DNA from: Quisquiliibacterium sp036525975
GTDB taxonomy: Bacteria; Pseudomonadota; Gammaproteobacteria; Burkholderiales; Burkholderiaceae_E
Direction of reading: 5' to 3'
DNA: 14,887 nucleotides
NCBI GenBank assembly: GCA_036525975.1
Contig: DATCZK010000172.1
Span: forward strand, 1-14,887
The position numbers and the translations under genes were made by a program. The notes beneath the pieces are model-generated. The model was not told the DNA's origin and made no database searches. It saw nothing but the letters and a program-made list of their open reading frames with translations. Positions 1 to 8,246 of this stretch are shown piece by piece (positions within the stretch are counted from its first letter, which is position 1; each line of letters opens with the position of its first letter).

Positions 1-2
1 CA

Positions 3-680
3 GCCGAGCGCGCGACTCCGGCGGCGCTCGCTGCCGACCTCTCGGCCGCCGCCCGCGAATGCGGCGTGGAACTCCCTCCGCGGACGAGCGAGCAGCTGCT
101 CGCGTACCTCGCGCTGCTCGAGAAGTGGAACGCCGTCTACAACCTGACCGCGATCCGCGATCGCGACCAGATGCTGGTGCAGCACCTCTACGACAGCCTC
201 GCGATCGTCGCGCCGCTGCGCGCGCGCGGCCTGCTGGCGCCGCGGGCGCGCGTGCTCGACGCCGGCTCGGGCGCGGGGCTGCCCGGCGTCGTGCTCGCGG
301 CGGTGCAGCCCGACGCCCAGGTGCACTGCGTGGACGCGGTCGCGAAGAAGGCGGCGTTCGTGAACCAGGTGGCTGGCGAACTCGCGCTGGCGAACCTGCG
401 CGCCCATCACGCGCGCCTGGAGACGATGCGCTGCGGACCGGGCGAAGCGCTGCCCGCGGCCACGCTGATCGTGAGCCGCGCGTTCGCCTCGCTCGCGCAG
501 TTCGTCGCGCTCACCGCGCACCTGCTCGCGCCGGGCGGGCACTGGGCCGCGATGAAGGGGCGCGTGCCGCACGACGAGCTCGCCGAACTGCCCCCGGAGG
601 TCTCGCTCGCGGCAACGATTACACTGCGGGTTCCGCGCCTCGACGCGCAGCGCCACCTGCTCCTGCTGCACCGGCGCTAG
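3..680 (+). CDS. rsmG: 16S rRNA (guanine-N7) methyltransferase RsmG (GidB), 5' end outside window
   Basis: RsmG uses S-adenosylmethionine to methylate N7 of G527 in 16S rRNA of the small ribosomal subunit; it is cytoplasmic. The frame shows the family's N-terminal LLEKWNAVYNLTAIRD block, the SAM-binding loop DAGSGAGLPG, a following acidic strand (VHCVD) and the late SRAFASL motif. It ends at TAG 678-680. A GTG at 66 would give 204 residues, but E. coli RsmG has about ten more residues before the first conserved helix. The frame is open from base 3 with no other ATG or GTG upstream, so I infer that the true start lies left of the window. parA follows after 54 bases, the usual gidB-parA-parB order; mnmG (gidA) would be expected just upstream. 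Identity is certain, the start is not. Confidence 0.93.
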   Translation, partial: AERATPAALAADLSAAARECGVELPPRTSEQLLAYLALLEKWNAVYNLTAIRDRDQMLVQHLYDSLAIVAPLRARGLLAPRARVLDAGSGAGLPGVVLAAVQPDAQVHCVDAVAKKAAFVNQVAGELALANLRAHHARLETMRCGPGEALPAATLIVSRAFASLAQFVALTAHLLAPGGHWAAMKGRVPHDELAELPPEVSLAATITLRVPRLDAQRHLLLLHRR

Positions 681-734
681 CGCTTCGCGGCGGCGCGAAC
701 GAGGCCCCGAAGCACACTCACACCGCGAGTCCGG

Positions 735-1508
735 ATGGCGCGCATCTTCGTCGTGGCAAACCAGAAGGGCGGCGTGGGCAAGACGACCACGACCGTCAAT
801 CTCGCCGCTGCGCTCGCGCAGCTCGGCCAGCGCGTGCTGCTCGTCGACCTCGACCCGCAGGGCAACGCCACGATGGGCAGCGGCGTGGACAAGCGCGCGC
901 TCGCGCGCTCCGTCTATCACGTGCTGATCGGGCTGAGCGACATCGTCGAGGCGGTGCAGCCGTCACCGGCGGGCGGGTACGACGTGCTGCCCGCGAATCG
1001 CGAGCTCGCCGGCGCCGAGGTCGAACTGGTGGACTTCGAAGAGCGCGAGACGCGCCTGAAGGACGCGCTCGCCGCCGTGCAAGGGCGCTACGACATCGTG
1101 CTGATCGACTGCCCGCCGTCGCTGTCGATGCTGACGTTGAACGGCTTTTGCGCGGCGCACGGCGTGATCATTCCGATGCAGTGCGAGTACTACGCGCTCG
1201 AGGGGCTCTCGGACCTCGTGAACACGATCAAGAAAGTGCACGCGAACTTCAACACCAACCTCAGGGTGATCGGACTGCTGCGCGTGATGTACGACCCGCG
1301 CATGACGCTGTCGCAGCAGGTCTCGTCGCAACTCGAGCAGCACTTCGGCGACAAGGTGTTTCGGTCGGTGATTCCGCGCAACGTGCGCCTGGCCGAGGCG
1401 CCGAGTTACGGCCAGCCGGGCGTGGTCTTCGACCCCTCGTGCAAGGGCGCGCGCGCCTACATGGAATTCGGCGCCGAACTCGTAGGGCGGCTGGCGCAGC
1501 TGCAATAG
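735..1508 (+). CDS. parA: ParA/Soj chromosome partitioning ATPase
   Basis: ParA is a Walker-type ATPase that dimerises with ATP, binds DNA non-specifically and, with ParB, moves the replication-origin region to opposite cell halves. The 257-residue product has the deviant Walker A box KGGVGKT (residues 11-17) with the signature lysine K11, the A' box LLVDLDPQGN (35-44) and the Walker B stretch IVLIDCPPS with D125. Length and ending are normal for the short, chromosomal Soj class without an N-terminal DNA-binding domain. The ATG at 735 directly precedes the conserved IFVVANQKGG strand; its Shine-Dalgarno is weak (GAG about 6 bases upstream). It lies between rsmG and parB, 111 bases before parB, and probably belongs to the same transcription unit. 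Confidence 0.97.
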   Translation: MARIFVVANQKGGVGKTTTTVNLAAALAQLGQRVLLVDLDPQGNATMGSGVDKRALARSVYHVLIGLSDIVEAVQPSPAGGYDVLPANRELAGAEVELVDFEERETRLKDALAAVQGRYDIVLIDCPPSLSMLTLNGFCAAHGVIIPMQCEYYALEGLSDLVNTIKKVHANFNTNLRVIGLLRVMYDPRMTLSQQVSSQLEQHFGDKVFRSVIPRNVRLAEAPSYGQPGVVFDPSCKGARAYMEFGAELVGRLAQLQ

Positions 1509-1619
1509 CCGCGGCCCTGCGCCCGCACCACCCGCGCGCGCCCCGCGCGTCGCTGCTGCCGTAGAATCGCCGTGGCCGGCGGCGCGGCCCGCCGGTGCGC
1601 CAGAGAACGGAGAAACCGA

Positions 1620-2510
1620 ATGAGCAAACCACGCGCGAAGGGGCTGGGGCGAGGGCTCGAAGCGCTGCTGGGCAGCGACGATCCCGCGCCGGCGGCCCCC
1701 GGGGCCACGCTCGCGCTCGACCTGCTGCAGCCCGGGCGTTACCAGCCGCGCACGCGCATGGACGAGACCGCGCTGGAGGAGCTCGCCGCCTCGATCCGCC
1801 AGCACGGCGTGATGCAGCCGATCCTGGTGCGCCCGGCGGGCGAGGGGCGCTTCGAGATCATCGCGGGCGAGCGCCGGTTCCGCGCGGCGCGCGCGGCGGG
1901 GCTCGGCGAAGTGCCGGTGATCGTTCGCGACGTACCCGACGAGCAGGCGCTCGCGATGGCGCTGATCGAGAACATCCAGCGCGAAGACCTCAATCCGCTG
2001 GAGCAGGCGCAGGCGGTCAAGCGCCTGATCGACGAGTTCCGCTACACGCACGAGCAGGCTGCCGAGGCGATCGGGCGCTCGCGCAGCGCCACGACGAACC
2101 TGCTGCGCCTGCTCAACCTGGCCGAACCGGTGCAGACGATGCTCCTCGCCGGCGACATCGACATGGGCCACGCGCGCGCGCTGCTCGCGCTCGATCGCGC
2201 CACGCAGATCATGATGGCCACCCAGGTCGCGCAGCGGCGCCTGTCGGTGCGCGAGGCGGAGAAACTGGTCGCGCGCCACATCGCCGGGCACGACTCGGTG
2301 GCGCGCGGCGCGCGCGCCAGCAAGCGCCGCGCCAGCGACCTCGATCGCGACGTCGCGCGCCTGCAGGAGCGCCTCGCCGAGACGCTCGGCACCAGCGTGG
2401 TTCTCAGGCAGATGGCCCGCGGCCGCGGGCAGATCGTGATCGACTTCAGCGGGCCGGACCAGTTCGACGCGCTGCTCCAGCGCCTGGGGCTCTCGCTGCT
2501 CAGGGACTGA
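1620..2510 (+). CDS. parB: ParB/Spo0J chromosome partitioning protein
   Basis: ParB is the CTP-dependent clamp that loads at parS sites and stimulates ParA. The 296-residue product begins MSKPRAKGLGRGLEALL, the conserved N-terminal ParA-stimulating segment. The CTP-binding motif GERRFRA is at 83-89, the ENIQREDLNPLE box at 117-128 and a helix-turn-helix at about 143-167 (EQAAEAIGRSRSATTNLL). A basic linker follows, then a C-terminal dimerisation domain (QIVIDFSG). I chose the ATG at 1620, preceded by GGAG, over an in-frame GTG at 1572, because the conserved N-terminus starts there and the 16 extra residues look like untranslated leader. It is the last gene of the rsmG-parA-parB block; the next gene is convergent. 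No canonical parS was found inside the window. Confidence 0.97.
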   Translation: MSKPRAKGLGRGLEALLGSDDPAPAAPGATLALDLLQPGRYQPRTRMDETALEELAASIRQHGVMQPILVRPAGEGRFEIIAGERRFRAARAAGLGEVPVIVRDVPDEQALAMALIENIQREDLNPLEQAQAVKRLIDEFRYTHEQAAEAIGRSRSATTNLLRLLNLAEPVQTMLLAGDIDMGHARALLALDRATQIMMATQVAQRRLSVREAEKLVARHIAGHDSVARGARASKRRASDLDRDVARLQERLAETLGTSVVLRQMARGRGQIVIDFSGPDQFDALLQRLGLSLLRD

Positions 2511-2603
2511 GGCGCGCACGCGCGCGGGAACGCGGCGCGGAACGGGAACGCGCGGCGTGGCGTGCGCCGTGGCCAGGCCGGCCCGCGCACCCTTCGCCCG
2601 GGC
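2511..2603. other. convergent intergenic gap between parB and the HtrA-like gene
   Basis: These 93 GC-rich bases separate two converging genes, so transcription from both sides must end near here. I see no strong stem followed by a T run on either strand, only short GC-rich arms such as GGCG/CGCC. If termination occurs here it is probably factor-dependent. Confidence 0.4.
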
Positions 2604-3692
2604 TCAGACCCCGCTGGGCTTCGCCAGCACCTCGGCGCGGTCGATCGAGCGCAGCCTGATGTCGCGCACCGACCCTTGCTGCAACACCTTGAGGGTGATT
2701 TCGGTGCCGGCCGGCCCGAGCTTCCAGAGCCGGCGATAGAAGTCGGCCTGGCCCGACACGCGCTCGCCGTCGACCGCGAGCACGATGTCGCCGCGGTCGA
2801 TGCCCGCCTCGCGGGCCGGGCCGTCGCGCGAGACCCGCGCCACCATCAGGTGGCCCTGCACCTCTTCGGTGCCCAGCCCCAGCCAGGGCTGCGCCGGTCC
2901 GCTGCGCCTGCCGTTGGCGAGCAGGTCCGAAAGGATCGGCTTGAGGATGTTCACCGGCACGAACAGGTTCCCCGGAACCCCGTGCTGGTCGCCGGCCGCG
3001 TCGTTCACGATCAGCGAGCCGATGCCGATCAGCTTCCCGCTCTCGTCGAACAGCGCCGACCCGCTCCAGTTGTTCACCGGCGGGAACGTGTAGATCGGGC
3101 GCTCGATCAGGTATTCCCAGCTGCCGGTGAAGGGCTTGCGCGAGACCACGTACAGCTCGGTCGCGAGTTCCTCGCCGTGGCCCTGCGTGAGCACGGTCTC
3201 GCGCACGGCCACGCGATCGGAGTCGCCCAGCGCGATCGGCGTGCCGTCGAGCGGCACCAGCGCGCGCAGCAAGCCGAAACCGGTGGCGTGGTCGTAGCCG
3301 GCCACGTTGGCAGGCACCCGCTGGCCCGAGGCCGCGATGATCTCGACCGAATCGGCCTCGAGCACGAGGTAGCCGATCGTGAGCACGGTCTGGGCATCGA
3401 TGATCACGCCCGAGCCCGTGCGCCGCGTGCCGAGCGACTCGGCGGTGATCGCCCCGCTCACCACGCGCGAATCGACCCGAACGACGGTGCTGCGGAAACG
3501 TGCGAGGCGGGGGTCGGGCTGGCCGGCCGGCCCGGCCGCTTCCCGCGCGGGCGGCCCGCCCGATGCGCCCTGGGCCGCGACAGCTGCCGGAGTGAGCGCG
3601 CACACAACTGCGAAAGCCGATGCCGCCCAGAGGGGGGCCTGGCTTCGGTGGGGTCGTGCGCGGGTGGAGGGGGGAACTTTGCGCAACGTCAT
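2604..3692 (-). CDS. exported HtrA-like (S1C) trypsin-fold/PDZ protein, probable pseudo-protease
   Basis: The 362-residue product resembles periplasmic Deg/HtrA proteins but seems to lack peptidase chemistry. It has a basic N-terminus and hydrophobic signal segment (about 20-40, ending AAVAAQ). The trypsin-like domain spans about 62-255 and a PDZ domain about 268-348 (core AREAGIDRGDIVLAVDGERV). The strand that normally carries the catalytic His (TNNHVV type) reads VLTIGYLV, giving Tyr108. The normal TDLAVL strand reads TGFGLL, removing the Asp. Only the serine of the GNSGGP loop appears kept (NWSGSAL, Ser210). The ATG at 3692 has a strong GGGAGG upstream; an upstream in-frame extension to 3797 lacks a signal-like start. 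It is on the opposite strand to its neighbours and separates parB from atpI. I infer a peptide-binding or chaperone role; an unusual active protease cannot be excluded. Confidence 0.88.
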   Translation of the reverse strand: MTLRKVPPSTRARPHRSQAPLWAASAFAVVCALTPAAVAAQGASGGPPAREAAGPAGQPDPRLARFRSTVVRVDSRVVSGAITAESLGTRRTGSGVIIDAQTVLTIGYLVLEADSVEIIAASGQRVPANVAGYDHATGFGLLRALVPLDGTPIALGDSDRVAVRETVLTQGHGEELATELYVVSRKPFTGSWEYLIERPIYTFPPVNNWSGSALFDESGKLIGIGSLIVNDAAGDQHGVPGNLFVPVNILKPILSDLLANGRRSGPAQPWLGLGTEEVQGHLMVARVSRDGPAREAGIDRGDIVLAVDGERVSGQADFYRRLWKLGPAGTEITLKVLQQGSVRDIRLRSIDRAEVLAKPSGV

Positions 3693-3727
3693 GATGGCCT
3701 CCCTTTCAAGGTCGGCTGCTGTCGACC

Positions 3728-3756
3728 ATTCTTGCACCCGCGGCATCGCCCGGCAA
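3728..3756 (-). promoter_or_regulatory. possible sigma-70 promoter of the HtrA-like gene
   Basis: Read on the - strand there is TTGCCG (3756-3751), a 17-base spacer and AAGAAT (3733-3728), each matching four of six consensus bases. A start near 3721 would leave a leader of about 29 bases before the ATG at 3692. The match is moderate and the spacing ideal. Confidence 0.35.
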
Positions 3757-3833
3757 GTGCGCCGTGCCCGCCCGGACCTGATGCTGCGACGCAACAAGAT
3801 TGCGGTGAATCGAGCGCCCGCCGGCTTTACGAT

Positions 3834-3863
3834 TTGACCCCCTTTCCCATCAACCCTTAAAAT
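3834..3863 (+). promoter_or_regulatory. sigma-70 promoter of the atp operon
   Basis: TTGACC (3834-3839, five of six) is followed after 18 bases by TAAAAT (3858-3863, five of six), in a locally AT-rich patch of an otherwise GC-rich window. Transcription would start near 3870, giving a leader of about 35 bases before atpI. This is the best promoter match in the window and lies where the atp operon promoter is expected. Confidence 0.65.
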
Positions 3864-3904
3864 TCACGGTCTTTGCCCCCGCCGCACTCCGGCCAGCCGC
3901 CCAG

Positions 3905-4294
3905 ATGTTCGCAGCAGTCGGTCTGCAAGTCGCTTCGGTATTTCTCGCCGGCCTGATCGCCGCCGGGCTGTCCGATTGGACGAGCGCGAAGTTCCTCGTC
4001 CTTGGCGGCGCGGCGGCAACGATCCCGAACGCCTTGTTCGCCCTGCGTCTGGCGATGCACAAGGGGAAGCCAGCGGAGTCTTACCCGGTGGTTTTCTTCC
4101 TTGGCGAGTTCGTCAAGATCGGCCTGACCCTGGGCTTGCTGGCGTGGATCATTCACCGGTACGCCGACATTCGGTGGCTGGCGCTGATCGTGGGGTTGAT
4201 CGTGGCACTGAAGGCGCCGCTGTTCGCGCTGCTCATCGCGCGGGACGCACCGCGCGACTGGCCCGAGCCGGGGAGCCCGGGCAAGGGCGGCTAG
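3905..4294 (+). CDS. atpI: ATP synthase accessory protein AtpI
   Basis: AtpI is a small inner-membrane protein thought to help assemble the c-ring; it is not part of the finished enzyme. The 129-residue product shows four hydrophobic segments at about 3-22, 26-48, 63-82 and 86-109. The third carries the family's FFLGEFVKI motif, and the fourth ends in a conserved ALKAPLFALL-type stretch. The C-terminus is short and polar. The ATG at 3905 has no clear Shine-Dalgarno and no alternative start lies upstream in frame, so it may be translated weakly, which would suit a sub-stoichiometric factor. It is the first gene of the atp cluster, about 42 bases behind the -10 box, and 66 bases before atpB. 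Confidence 0.9.
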   Translation: MFAAVGLQVASVFLAGLIAAGLSDWTSAKFLVLGGAAATIPNALFALRLAMHKGKPAESYPVVFFLGEFVKIGLTLGLLAWIIHRYADIRWLALIVGLIVALKAPLFALLIARDAPRDWPEPGSPGKGG

Positions 4295-4360
4295 GCGGGC
4301 GCGGCGGGCAAGGCGAGCGGCAAGACAAGACGAACGGAACAGCGAGGAAAGCACGACAAA

Positions 4361-5182
4361 ATGGCAGCAGGATCCAGCGCACCCACCGCGTCCGAATACA
4401 TCGTCCACCACCTCGCGCACCTGAACACCTCGGGCGCGCCGCAGAAGAACATCGTCGACTTCTCGATCATCAACATCGACACGGTGTTCTACTCGGTCAT
4501 GCTGGCGCTGCTCACGGCGTGGATTCTTCGCTCGGTGGCCAAGCAAATCACCGCCGGCGTGCCCAACCGCTTCGTCGGCGCGATCGAGTCGCTGGTGGAG
4601 TTCGTCGACGAACAGGCGCGCTCGATCGTGCACGGCGACACGCGGATGATCGCGCCGCTCGCGCTCACCGTGTTCATCTGGATCGTGTTCATGAACACGA
4701 TGGACCTGATCCCGGTGGATCTGCTGCCGCGCATCGGCGAGCTCTTCGGCATCCACTACATGCGGGTCGTGGCCACCGCCGACCTGAACGCGCCGCTGGC
4801 GATGTCGCTGGTCGTGCTGTTCGCGTCGCTGTACTACGGCATCAAGATCAAGCACCCCGGCGGCTTCGTCAAGGAGCTGTTCACCGCGCCGTTCGGCGCC
4901 AAGCTGGTGCTCGCGCCGTTCAACCTCGCGCTGCAGCTGATCGAATACGCCGCCAAGACCGTTTCGCTCGGCATGCGACTTTTCGGCAACATGTTCGCGG
5001 GCGAGCTCGTGTTCATGCTGATCGCGCTGCTCGGCGCCACCGCCACCTGGTGGGGCTTCGGCCTGCACTTCCTCACCGGCATGGCGTGGTCGATCTTCCA
5101 CATCCTGATCGTTCTTCTCCAGGCCTTCATCTTCATGATGCTCACGCTGGTCTACATCGGCCAGGCGCACGAAGGCCACTGA
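4361..5182 (+). CDS. atpB: F0F1 ATP synthase subunit a
   Basis: Subunit a is the membrane stator that forms the two proton half-channels next to the c-ring. The 273-residue product is full length and strongly hydrophobic after residue 40. It keeps the essential arginine in SLGMRLFGN (R206, matching E. coli R210), the following Glu of FAGEL (E215) and the late polar pair H247 (SIFHIL) and Q254 (LLQAFIFM), which match E. coli H245 and Q252. A 40-residue soluble N-terminus precedes the first membrane helix. The ATG at 4361 is preceded by GAGG about 12 bases upstream. It ends with TGA at 5180-5182, 83 bases before atpE. Confidence 0.97.
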   Translation: MAAGSSAPTASEYIVHHLAHLNTSGAPQKNIVDFSIINIDTVFYSVMLALLTAWILRSVAKQITAGVPNRFVGAIESLVEFVDEQARSIVHGDTRMIAPLALTVFIWIVFMNTMDLIPVDLLPRIGELFGIHYMRVVATADLNAPLAMSLVVLFASLYYGIKIKHPGGFVKELFTAPFGAKLVLAPFNLALQLIEYAAKTVSLGMRLFGNMFAGELVFMLIALLGATATWWGFGLHFLTGMAWSIFHILIVLLQAFIFMMLTLVYIGQAHEGH

Positions 5183-5204
5183 TCGGGGTCGCATCACCCA
5201 ACGC

Positions 5205-5265
5205 ATCGTTTCACGCAGCCATTTCGCAAACCTGATTTCGTAAAGCTCATTCACTAGGAGTCATC
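5205..5265 (+). promoter_or_regulatory. AT-enriched leader and strong ribosome binding site of atpE
   Basis: The atpB-atpE gap changes composition: about 60 bases before the start are rich in A and T, unlike every coding region around it, and end in TAGGAG six bases before the ATG. In E. coli the atpE translation initiation region is likewise U/A-rich and drives the high c-subunit yield. A similar enhancer role here is inference from position and composition. Confidence 0.45.
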
Positions 5266-5508
5266 ATGACCAACGTTGCTCTCGTCGCCATCGCCTGCGG
5301 TTTGATCATCGGCCTCGGTGCGCTAGGCGCCTGTATCGGGATCGGCCTGATGGGCGGCAAGTACATCGAAGGCGCCGCGCGCCAGCCCGAGTTGATGGAC
5401 AAGCTGCAGACCAAGATGTTCCTGCTGGCCGGCCTGATCGACGCGGCGTTCCTGATCGGCGTCGGTATCGCGATGATGTTCGCGTTCGCCAACCCCTTCC
5501 AGGGCTGA
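5266..5508 (+). CDS. atpE: F0F1 ATP synthase subunit c
   Basis: Subunit c is the proteolipid whose copies form the rotating ring; each binds one ion. The 80-residue product is a two-helix hairpin: helix 1 about 5-30 with the Gly-rich GLGALGACIGIGLMGG, polar loop ARQPE (38-42), and helix 2 about 50-76. The ion-carrying carboxylate is Asp59 in AGLIDAAFLIG. No helix-1 Gln or Glu-Ser/Thr set typical of Na+-binding rings is visible, so I infer proton coupling. The ATG at 5266 has a strong AGGAG and lies behind an AT-rich leader, fitting the need for about ten copies per enzyme. atpF follows after 38 bases. Confidence 0.97.
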   Translation: MTNVALVAIACGLIIGLGALGACIGIGLMGGKYIEGAARQPELMDKLQTKMFLLAGLIDAAFLIGVGIAMMFAFANPFQG

Positions 5509-5546
5509 TCGGGCTTCAGGTCCAACCAATCTTCTAAGGGGGCAAC

Positions 5547-6020
5547 GTGAATCTGAACGCGACGCTCATCGCCCAGATCATCGTCTTCCTCGGCCTGTGG
5601 TGGTTCACGGCGAAGTTCGTCTGGCCGCCGATCACCAAGGCGCTCGACGAGCGCGCCAAGCGCATCGCCGACGGGCTCGCAGCGGCCGACAAGGCCAAGG
5701 CCGACCTGGCGGCGACCGAGCGCAGGGTGGCCGACGAACTCAAGCAGGCGCGAGCCGGCGCCGCCGAACTGCGTGCCGGTGCCGAGCGCCAGGGCGCGCA
5801 GTTGGTCGACGAGTCCCGCGTCGAGGGGGCGCGCATCGTCGCCGCCGCCAAGAAGGCGGCCGAGGAAGAGGCCGCGCTCGCCGCTCAGCGCGCCAAGGAG
5901 CAGTTGCGCGAACAGGTCGCGCAGCTTGCCGTCGCCGGCGCCGAGCGCATCCTGCGTCGCGAGATCGACGCGGCGCGACACGCCGAGCTGCTCGCGAACC
6001 TGAAAAACGAACTGCGCTAG
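5547..6020 (+). CDS. atpF: F0F1 ATP synthase subunit b
   Basis: Subunit b forms the dimeric peripheral stalk that holds the F1 head still relative to subunit a. The 157-residue product has one N-terminal membrane helix (about 4-26, ending in FVWPPI), the usual LDER junction (32-35) and then a long, charged, alanine-rich helix that would form the right-handed coiled coil. The C-terminus (about 118-157) should contact subunit delta. Length matches the family. The start is a GTG at 5547 with AGGGGG a few bases upstream; no in-frame ATG lies near. atpH begins 12 bases after its stop, a spacing that suggests coupled translation. Confidence 0.96.
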   Translation: MNLNATLIAQIIVFLGLWWFTAKFVWPPITKALDERAKRIADGLAAADKAKADLAATERRVADELKQARAGAAELRAGAERQGAQLVDESRVEGARIVAAAKKAAEEEAALAAQRAKEQLREQVAQLAVAGAERILRREIDAARHAELLANLKNELR

Positions 6021-6032
6021 GGCTCAACGCAC

Positions 6033-6566
6033 ATGGCCGAATCGCACACCATCGCGCGCCCCTACGCCGAGGCCGCATTCAAGATCGCGCGCGAGCTCGA
6101 CGCGCTGCCCTCGTGGTCGGACGCGCTCTCGCGGCTGGCGGTGATCGTCGCCGACGAGACCGCGCGCGAACTGGTGGGCAATCCGCGCGTGAGCGCGGAG
6201 GTGGTCGCCACGGTGCTCGCCGACGCGGCCGGACAGCTCAGTGCCGAGCAGCGCAACTTCGTGCGCGTGCTCGCCGACAACGAGCGCCTGTCGGTCCTGC
6301 GCGAGATCGCAAGCCAGTTCGAGACGCTGCGCAACAGCCTCGAGGGGGTGGTCGAGGCGCAGGTGAGTTCGGCGTTTCCGCTCTCGGAGGCGCAGCTGGC
6401 CGAGATCGTGGCAACGCTGCGCGCCAAGTACGGGCGCGAGGTCAAGGCGATCGTGCACGTCGATCCGGATCTGATCGGCGGGGTGTCGATTCGCGTGGGT
6501 GACGAGGTGATGGACGCGTCGGTGCGCAGCAAGCTCGCGCAACTGGCAGAGGCGCTCAAGATTTAG
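6033..6566 (+). CDS. atpH: F0F1 ATP synthase subunit delta
   Basis: Delta sits on top of F1 and joins the alpha subunits to the b stalk. The 177-residue product opens with ARPYAEAAFKIA, the conserved start of the N-terminal helical domain. It ends with the C-terminal family block around VHVDPDLIGGVSIRVGDEVMDASVRSKL (given only in part: DPDLIGG and GDEVMDAS). The family's length is 175-180, so the gene is complete. The ATG at 6033 follows atpF by 12 bases and has only a weak GGG upstream, consistent with translational coupling. A 70-base gap with a GC-rich hairpin separates it from atpA. Confidence 0.96.
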   Translation: MAESHTIARPYAEAAFKIARELDALPSWSDALSRLAVIVADETARELVGNPRVSAEVVATVLADAAGQLSAEQRNFVRVLADNERLSVLREIASQFETLRNSLEGVVEAQVSSAFPLSEAQLAEIVATLRAKYGREVKAIVHVDPDLIGGVSIRVGDEVMDASVRSKLAQLAEALKI

Positions 6567-6580
6567 GGAATCCGGCCGTG

Positions 6581-6599
6581 GCGCCCGCCCGGGCGGCGC
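6581..6599 (+). repeat. intercistronic hairpin between atpH and atpA
   Basis: GCGCC-C-GCCC pairs with GGGC-GGCGC: nine base pairs with one bulged C and almost no loop, so the inner pairs must open. No T run follows and the atpA ribosome binding site (AGGAGA) lies about 25 bases downstream. It is more likely an RNA-stability or pausing element than a terminator. Confidence 0.45.
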
Positions 6600-6636
6600 G
6601 ACGCGGACGGAACGCAACGGTATCCAGGAGAGTTTC

Positions 6637-8178
<1,542 letters not shown>

Positions 8179-8193
8179 ACGAGCGCGAGCGGG

Positions 8194-8213
8194 CCGCCGC
8201 GCGTGCGCGGCGG
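8194..8213 (+). repeat. perfect intercistronic hairpin between atpA and atpG
   Basis: CCGCCGCGC and GCGCGGCGG are perfect 9-base complements separated by GT, so an 8-bp stem with a four-base loop is expected. It lies 16 bases behind the atpA stop and about 33 before the atpG start. No T run follows, so a role in mRNA processing or stability is more likely than full termination. Confidence 0.55.
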
Positions 8214-8246
8214 TGCGGGCAAACGCAGCAGTCCTGAGGAACGCAG

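Noticed and set aside
1562..1567. TAGAAT as the -10 box of a separate parB promoter
   Set aside because: No -35-like hexamer lies 16-18 bases upstream; the matching region is pure GC-rich sequence.
963..2519. long - strand open frame antisense to parA and parB
   Set aside because: It is antisense to two certain genes; long antisense frames are expected at this GC content.
5205..5225. parS-like half site GTTTCACG near the parAB genes
   Set aside because: Only one arm of the TGTTTCACGTGAAACA consensus is present; the other half does not match. CACGTG sites near 917, 10415, 10659 and 11385 also lack the flanking arms. No canonical parS is in the window.
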